NCBI GenBank assembly: GCA_964020085.1 | Contig: OZ026609.1 | Location: 4,298,803-4,362,802 of the forward strand | DNA length: 64,000 bases | Source: Micromussa lordhowensis | Taxonomy: Eukaryota; Cnidaria; Anthozoa; Scleractinia; Lobophylliidae | Direction of reading: 5' to 3' | Part shown: piece after piece, positions 57,291-64,000 of the stretch | Numbering within the stretch: position 1 is the stretch's first letter | Layout of the letters: each line of letters begins with the position of its first letter | Notes under the pieces: generated by a model | What the model was told of the DNA's origin: nothing | Seen by the model: only the letters and a program-made list of their open reading frames with translations | Database searches by the model: none | Translations under genes and position numbers: made by a program

Positions 57291-58086
57291 TAAGAATTTG
57301 TCTGAAGCACTCTTAAAAGTATTTTCGAAATGTTGCAGCCACGAATTTCACAATAATTTAAACCCACCGTTGTCGTCGTTTCTTTTGCTTCTAGTTGTTG
57401 TCATCATTGGCGGGATAGCTATAACTTCCTTGTTTTGGGCAGTAAAGCAAAGTTTGGCGAATTATCACTTTATACTATTTTATATTTTATTTACTACTAC
57501 TTTATACTAGGCTATAGTCTAGGAGAATTCGATGTAAATCTTTGTTTGAAACTTTGAAGTTTTAAAGTTCTTATTACTGGAACGACCGCAATACCATGCT
57601 TAGTTTGTAGCAGCTTAAAAGAGTTCTATTAAGCGAGAGGATTAGCTGCTTGTCTATGTTTGCAAAGAACTGCATAAAATGTTTGCCCTCAATAACAGAC
57701 CACAGTGGACTTGCCATAATAATTATCATTTGTTTTGAGGCATTGGAAAGCTAAGCGAGACGTAAACTCAAAGTTGTCGCTAAAACCGTAAAATAACTGT
57801 TAGGCTAAATTAAACTTGACCTAAACATCTGTCGCTTTTAAGTTACAAGACTCTATTTTCACTGGTATATTGCCACTGTTCATGTCAGCTTTAAATTAAT
57901 AGTAATGAAAGGAAAAACAGAGAGTAGAAAGGAATTAGATCAAAAGTGACTGCAAAACGTCCTCTTCGTTTCGAATTGAATTTAATACGATGCTTTTAAC
58001 AGCAGTCATCTTAACATTGAGCCAAATATCACAATGTTATAAAAACATCCAGCAAAAAAGGCTAAAAAGTCATTAATCCTACCTCA

Positions 58087-59561
58087 CCTATAAGAGCTCT
58101 TTTCACTAAGTCAAACGAAATTCACGGGTACAACACAAGGCGTGCCGCTAAAGGAAATTATATTCGGAAAGAAGTTAAGCTGGAAATCTTCAGACGCTCT
58201 TTTTCAAGAAATGGAGCAATGTTATGGAATCAAATTTCTCCAAATTGGAGAGATATATCTCAACCAACCTTTAAGAAAAAAAATTCGCCAATTTCTATTT
58301 CAGGCTCTTTCAGATAGGGATGACCATGTTGAAGTCGACACCCCAATTCAAGTTCTTAAATTGTAGTGCCTAATTGCTGCCGATAGGCAGTCTTCATATT
58401 CTTGAAGTCATCGAGAAATTTTGGTTCGACGGTTCAACCCATCGTTCGCATTAAGAAACAGCCAATCAGAAAACCTGTTTTATGGCGCAGTCTAGCCAAT
58501 CAGCAGCTGTCTTATAAGAAAAATTGACAATGAGTACATCGTGCTCGCTCTGCGGAAAATCGCATGTGCTCGCAGAAAGTTATAAATACAGTTGATCAGA
58601 GTCAAGGTTTCGCTGTTTAGAGGTGAGTTTTGGTACTTTTTGCTGATCTGTTATGATTACTTCTATTCGAGGAAGCATTCTTCAAAGTCATGAAGCCTTC
58701 AGCGAGCATTCTAGAGGCCGACAGTGTGCATTTATGTCACTTGCAGCTTTGCTTTTCAAACATAGCCTAACATTGTTAGACGAAATAAACTATTACTCGT
58801 TGCGTTACTCAGTGTCACTGTCACGAATTGTTCTAACGATCACTTCATGGACCCGTTATTGCCGTTATACGTGTAGTCACTGTTGTTACACAACAGTGAC
58901 TGTTGTTACACACTGTTGTTACACCAAGTATTTAGTTTATTTCCAAGTTGCGCTTGATAGACAAAAGAAAGTGTCACTAATCGTTCTCAGAATCAGCTAA
59001 AAAGCCCTTATTATTATATGTTGCCTTAGTGTTATTCGTTACACCTTCCGTTTTCGTTAACCAATATATTTCTTTTCCACTTTTAGCAATTACTACAAGC
59101 ATACCGTAATCCCAAGAAAAGCCTTAGCCACACCAATAGTTACTTGCTAATGTTATACTCAAACAGCATACATGTAACCATGTCACAAATAAAATAAGTT
59201 ATATTTTTGTTGAAATTCTCATTGTCGTATTTGCATTCAAAAACACCTTTAACGGCAGCACTCACTTCTCAATGAGAACTCCAAGTATATTCATATATAC
59301 TTATCGTCTTAAACCTCTAGTTTTAGTTCCTTGTATTTATCTAAATATGTTAATTTATATGTATAAACAGTTTTGTAAGTTTCCTTATCTCACCTTTCTA
59401 TTTTATCTTATGTAAAGTTATTTTACTCTTTTTCTTTTTCGCAATTTGTTTGTAATTAGATCTTGTTTGACTGACCCGCCTAGATTAGCTTTAGCTTTCT
59501 GCGGGCCAGCGTAAGTTATAATTTGTAATTTACATGTTTTAAATAAAGATTGAAAATTGAA
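58087..59561 (+). mobile_element. 5'-truncated LINE insertion, unit B only
   Basis: The left part (58,108-58,366) reads HGYNTRRAAKGNYIRK, then FSRNGAMLWNQISPNWRDIS, and after a one-base slip in a run of A reads IRQFLFQALSD. These match the C-terminal tail of CR1/jockey-type LINE ORF2 (YNTR, SF..GA.LWN, K..I...L). The right end has TTAGCTTTAGCTTTCTGCGG and AAATAAAGATTGAAAATTGA, a LINE-like 3' end. Unit A lacks it: CCTACCTCA is followed closely by AGATAAGGTCTTAG. The middle part (58,370-59,270) is unassigned. Confidence 0.75.
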
Positions 59562-60710
59562 GAAAATAAGGTCTTAGTGACTGGTCTCAGTGTCAATGAA
59601 GAACAGCCACTGCAAACTAAACAGGACAAAACTTGTATTGCGTAGCTAAGTGGAAGAATTAAATGTAAACATTATGTCACAATGCTCTGGCGTTTAATAT
59701 TAATTAGTTTTTTTTGCGTTTCCCTTTTCTGAACACTGTGACAAAAAGACAAACATCGAACTTCAAATTGAATTTTTCGCATTAGGACTTTGCACTAAAC
59801 ATGGATGAGGCGATATCTGTGGTTAACAAACATGAAAGATTAAGGGAAAACCGTCATGAAATATGTCTAGAGACTCTCTACAAAAATCAGCATCATCGGG
59901 AAGTTCATTTAACCTCCAAAACGGGAAAACAGTGAAATTGCATTAATTGTGAGCTAAATATCCTCGTGTAAACAATATTTCAAAATGCTATACTGTTGAA
60001 TAATAATCGGCTGAATTGTCTGGAATCAAGAAAAAACATATCGTGACGCGTAATATGCCATTCACAAAGTTGAAAAAAGTTCAAGAATTTTACAATGGAT
60101 AATTATGGCTAGCCTTGCATGCGTATCCGAACAATCCGGCAGCGCCTGTTTACCACAAGTAAGCAACAATTATTTTTCATTTCATAGGCACTTAATACTT
60201 AAAGCACTTAATAGACACGTAATAATCTAGTTTGCGCAATAATTTATTTCATCGCGTACAAATCTGCATAGGGTGAGGTATTTGAAAGAAGCTTTTTATT
60301 TTTGGGTTTCAAGAACTTTGCTGCTTGGTCACGTGACTTGCCACTTCCAATTGTTTATATATATAGTTAAGTTCAAATTTACAATAGTTTGCAGTTGTAA
60401 TGCTTGACTAATTTTGATTGATGGGAATGGCTATAATCACCAAGTTTATAGAATTAATTTGGTGATTGTTAGATTGGTTTTGTTTTCTTTTGATTACAAC
60501 GTATAGCCGTCGGAGAGAGTCTGGGACTAGGCAAAAATAGGAAGTAACGACAAAAGAATAAAGCATTTTGAGAATCCCCGGATAGAACGACGTATGCCCA
60601 GGTAAGGTAAGATTTTGAAAGAAAAAAAACGAGGGCTTTTTAGTACATTTAAATCTTGTAATTTATCCAATTCTCAAAAGAAAGCTACCTCACTTTAATT
60701 GAGAAAAAAA

Positions 60711-61101
60711 GATGAAGATAAAAGGTACTTAACCAACTGGAGACCAATCTCGCTAATCAATTTAGAGGTTAAAATAGGTTCAAAAGCCATAGCCATAAGA
60801 TTAGAGACAGTCTTGTCGAACACTACAATCAATACATTACAACCAATGTGTGTATTTGAAAGGCAGAACAATTTGTGATGCAATTAGAACAGTTGGAGGT
60901 ATTATCGAATTTACGGAAAAATACTATAATAACAGTAAAATGATTTGTATTTATTTTAAGAAAGGTTTTGATACTGTAAGTCGAAACTCGTTGTTTAAAA
61001 CCCTTCAATCTTGTGGCTTTGGACACTCATTCAGTGGATTCACACATTTTATAAAAACATGTCAAGCTGTGTCCTAAATAATGTGATTTGTGTCCTAAAT
61101 A
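60711..61101 (+). pseudogene. LINE reverse transcriptase fragment at end of unit B
   Basis: Same dead L1/Tx1-like fragment as 47,605-47,974, with a few substitutions (FKKGFDTVS for FKKAFDTVS). Its end, TGTCCTAAATAATGTGATTT, is present twice in tandem at the junction with unit C. Confidence 0.85.
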
Positions 61102-61733
61102 ATGTGATTTAGAGCAAAAGATATTGCGATTCGTGAATAAATCGCACCGCTGAGAACCAATCACACTACAAGGATAACCAGTGATTTCAAAATGGATTTA
61201 ATAAGGAAGTAAATCGGAATCGAAAGATATTGGGCCACCCTATCTCAGCCCACGCCTTAAATGTCTTCCTCCGTCAAACTTTACCCCCGAATATTGAACC
61301 TCAAGCTTGTCATGTCCTGTCGTGCTGGCAACTCTATTGACAGTTATAATTCCTACCTGTATTTTGTAATGTTTAGGAGCTGGTCCTTGTTGGAAGAGTT
61401 ATCCCTTAACGGGCCTAACGTTTGCCAATCACTAAGCACTATTTCCCACAACACAGAGGTAAGACGTGAAAGACAACGCTGTGAAAGAAGCCAGAAGTAG
61501 ATATTTGTGTCATTTCTGCTAGTCGTTCTCAGTTTCAAGATGAGATGTTTTCACAGGAAAAAAAAACAAACAATTACCATCCCGCTTCATTCGCCGGTGT
61601 AGCGTTAAAGGTAGACTGACTTTTTGCACGTTTTTGAAGCTAGTCACAACTAAGAAGACCTTCTATCTGCTATCTATCAGTCATAATACCAAGGTAATAA
61701 GTCCCTTTTTGGAATAAAAGTTACAGTTTATAC

Positions 61734-61805
61734 CTGCGTATCGTTGGTCTTGTCCAGTTCCCAACCATCTTCAAGATTAGTGAGTTTTACTGTGATTACC
61801 GTCAT
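61734..61805 (-). pseudogene. relic UPA exon in unit C
   Basis: Third copy of the relic with LTNLEDGWELDKTNDTQ region and donor CAG|GTATAA. Asp replaces Gly/Ser of the other units. Confidence 0.78.
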
Positions 61806-62453
61806 AAAAGAAAATTCACATCTCACATCACGGAAAATATGACGATGATTTCACAAAAATGCCTGCAGTTCATAGGATCAGTCAGGGAATTTATGAGGGT
61901 CTGGATTGGGTTAACTAGGGACCGGTTTAAACGTCCAAATTTTCATAAGCCGAACCTAATAACCTTAATTTAGTACATGGCGATATCGACGTTTCAATCA
62001 ATTAAGTTCGACAGATGTTATTTGGGTCGACCCGAGAATTAAGTTCGACATGGCCAGTCGGTCAGTTCGACTACGGAGCGCCTCCGATTCAAACGTGGAA
62101 CTTCAACCTAACACATACATTACAAGTACACTAAATAAGTTATTTTTTTACCCAAAGTTTAGCACGTTTCCTATTTTTGTCATACGTCCACAGCTTGTTT
62201 TGATCTTTTGGACCAAAATGGCGGGAAGACCGGGAAGATATGTTCTCCTCTTGCTTTGTGAGCACGAAATATACTTGCTTGATGTGCATAAACCATTTCT
62301 GTATGTGGTGCTCCGTATTTGGAAACGATGAGAGTGGCAAAAACAAATTGACAAAAAAACAAAATTTAACTGAAAATCGACACTTGTAATCAGATTTACT
62401 AACAACAAATAAAACGTTTTTTTTCCCTTGAAATCCGTTTGAAATTCATTTAA

Positions 62454-62800
62454 GGTGGCTCGAAACAGTTTACAGTACTCCAGTAATTCTCGAAAATTTA
62501 AGGTGCCTCTGAACCCACTCCGTAGAATTCTTTTTAAGCTTTGCAAAAAGTTGCATTACAATTCGATAATAAAAAATGGGGTTCACCGAGCTCGCTTAAA
62601 GCTAAAATTAAGGGTGTTTTTAGCTGGTCATATTGTTGCTATGACAACCTATTGTGCCATAAAATTAACAGCGCTACTTTTTTGCCAATGATTGGGCAGT
62701 TTTTTGATACCATGATTTTGGTATCAACCGATATAGAGTGGTTATAATGACCCATCAAGCTCTAAATCTTGGAAAGTAGTGGAAACTGTTTCGAGCCACC
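62454..62800. mobile_element. 347-bp TTAA MITE, unit C
   Basis: Orthologous to the elements at 37,003 and 49,281; a small internal change (AGCGCTACTTTTTTGCC) makes it two bases longer. Confidence 0.88.
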
Positions 62801-63434
62801 TTAAATATTATAACTCTAGCCTTTCCTGGGATCTGTAAACATTTTTAAACTCTGTTGGGTAACGCGGCAAAAAAAAAGAGTTTGTATGTTATATGTTACA
62901 GCATAATGAAACGATCTGTTATAACAATGCAAAATATGACGATAAATTCAAAAGAAATTTTCGCATGGTTCATTTTTTCAACAATTTTACAGTTTCCAGA
63001 TTTTATGGAAGTTTTCCTAGAAAATGTTCGTACTTGGATGGCACTTGTAACCGTTTCGAAAAATTCGGAATTTTCGTTAAATGGAAATAATTTTCCTCGA
63101 CTTCAGGACCTTTGAATGATATTTTCGAAAACAACTTACTATAGAGATTGTTTGTTATTGAGCAAAATATGAAGAAATCCCAAATTTCACAACTGTGTTC
63201 TCATTCTCGATATTTAGAGGAATTGGTTCTTGAAAAGGTGAGTTTTCTGAGATCTTGATCAGCGAGCATTCCGGGAACACCACCCAGCGTGAGGAACAAG
63301 ATTAACGACGGGGCTTCACTGACGTTCTCTCTGCGAATTTTTGGAGGGGAAGGGGCAGCCCTACACAGGCTTGGACATTCCGCCTCAAAGATTTCCGGCC
63401 CCGCCTTTAAAACAAGAAATATGCACACTCAGCT

Positions 63435-63451
63435 CTAATTAACAATTAGAC

Positions 63452-63485
<34 letters not shown>

Positions 63486-63495
63486 TAGTATCACC
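63435..63495. repeat. hairpin of truncated inverted-repeat element, unit C
   Basis: AACAATTAGACCC mirrored by GGGTCTAATTGTT, the same shortened form as unit A and unlike unit B. Confidence 0.65.
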
Positions 63496-64000
63496 CAACT
63501 AGTCGGACAGAAAAGGGAATAATAAAGTTTGCAAACGCAAGTTGAAAAAATATTTATTTGGCGAAAAAAGCGAAAGAAAAACTGGCGAGTATCGTACTCG
63601 ATGACTATTACTAATAGTCCCCTAGTAGCGTAGCCAATCAAAATGCAGGATTAAAAGACACTAATTAAAAGACACAAAAGGAAGATGTTATGCGCCTACT
63701 GACGCTATGAGAAATGATGATGATGAAAGGAAGATGTCTGTAGTGTTTATATGCGCGTCTAACTTCTGATTTTAACTTAAAAGAACTCGGAAAAAATTGT
63801 ACGATAATATTGCTAGATAGGAATTCCAAACCCAAAAAAATGCAATTTCTAACATCACTGATACTTTATTTATTTTATTATTTTCAGAAAAACAAAATCA
63901 AAAATGTAATACAGGACTGAACTCGGGTATCCTCCTAAACATCCGTTAAGTGTTCAGAATAATTTACATTAAATATAACATAATTCAACCTAGGGCGCCT

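Larger units (their letters stand above)
47975..61101. repeat. tandem unit B (13.1 kb) of the GPCR array
   Basis: It starts at ATGTGATT at 47,975, directly after the LINE fragment, and ends after an equivalent LINE fragment. Same order as unit A. Sequences found only in B include a long inverted repeat (55,971-57,290) and a LINE 3' end (58,087-59,561). Confidence 0.9.
61102..64000. repeat. tandem unit C (left 2.9 kb; runs off the window)
   Basis: Starts at the second ATGTGATTT (61,102-61,110). It matches units A and B in order up to the position equivalent to about 38,545 in A, so the window ends before the expected third GPCR (which would lie near 64,800-65,700). The left part is B-like; from about 62,800 it is mainly A-like. 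Confidence 0.88.

Noticed and set aside
35645..61101. Units A and B as two haplotypes wrongly joined in assembly
   Set aside because: The junctions carry LINE-to-edge joints and each unit has private insertions; a third unit begins with its own altered joint. Not fully excluded without reads.
1..64000. Bacterial or viral features (operons, CRISPR, prophage, origin)
   Set aside because: Spliced animal genes, SINEs and MITEs throughout; no direct-repeat spacer arrays, ribosome binding sites or phage genes.

Overview
This looks like animal nuclear DNA from an anthozoan cnidarian, most likely a stony coral. The basis is AT-rich sequence, short exons with GT/AG introns, dense short foldback and inverted-repeat transposons, tRNA-derived SINEs of a type I recognise from coral genomes, and a locally duplicated orphan rhodopsin-like GPCR. 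The species call is inference; no single marker here proves it. There is nothing prokaryotic: no operons, CRISPR, rRNA or intact tRNA.

Left part (about 1-35,000). One gene on the minus strand dominates, with a start codon at 28,790 and a stop at 7,210. Fourteen exons can be joined by hand with all splice phases compatible. They give one uninterrupted 855-residue reading frame: signal peptide, five nearly identical EGF-like modules, one six-cysteine sushi (CCP) module, one transmembrane helix, a juxtamembrane tail, ZU5, UPA and Death domain. The intracellular half is that of netrin receptor UNC5/PIDD/ankyrin-type proteins. The extracellular half is EGF plus sushi instead of the Ig and thrombospondin modules of UNC5. 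Introns hold MITEs (several with TTAA target duplications), SINEs, hairpins and a decayed second copy of the ZU5 exon. The EGF region arose by repeated duplication of an exon-plus-intron block of about 550 bp. Downstream of the gene (1-7,000) are degenerate repeats and a LINE reverse transcriptase relic. Upstream (28,800-35,000) are MITEs, a SINE and no convincing gene.

Right part (about 35,080-64,000). First come relics of UPA exons from a receptor of the same kind. Then follows a head-to-tail tandem array: unit A (35,645-47,974), unit B (47,975-61,101) and the start of unit C (61,102 to the window end). Each complete unit carries one minus-strand single-coding-exon GPCR gene with 5' untranslated exons. 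The copies differ by about 22 of 290 residues, and many differences sit in presumed extracellular loops. Each unit also carries a relic UPA exon and a TTAA-flanked MITE that predates the duplication. Later insertions (foldback elements, a LINE 3' end, a Penelope-like fragment) are found in only one copy. The unit junction lies at a short shared motif where a LINE reverse transcriptase fragment meets the original left edge. Unit C is a mosaic of A-like and B-like sequence.

Together the window shows a probable cell-surface death-domain receptor of unusual architecture next to a young, expanding GPCR cluster.
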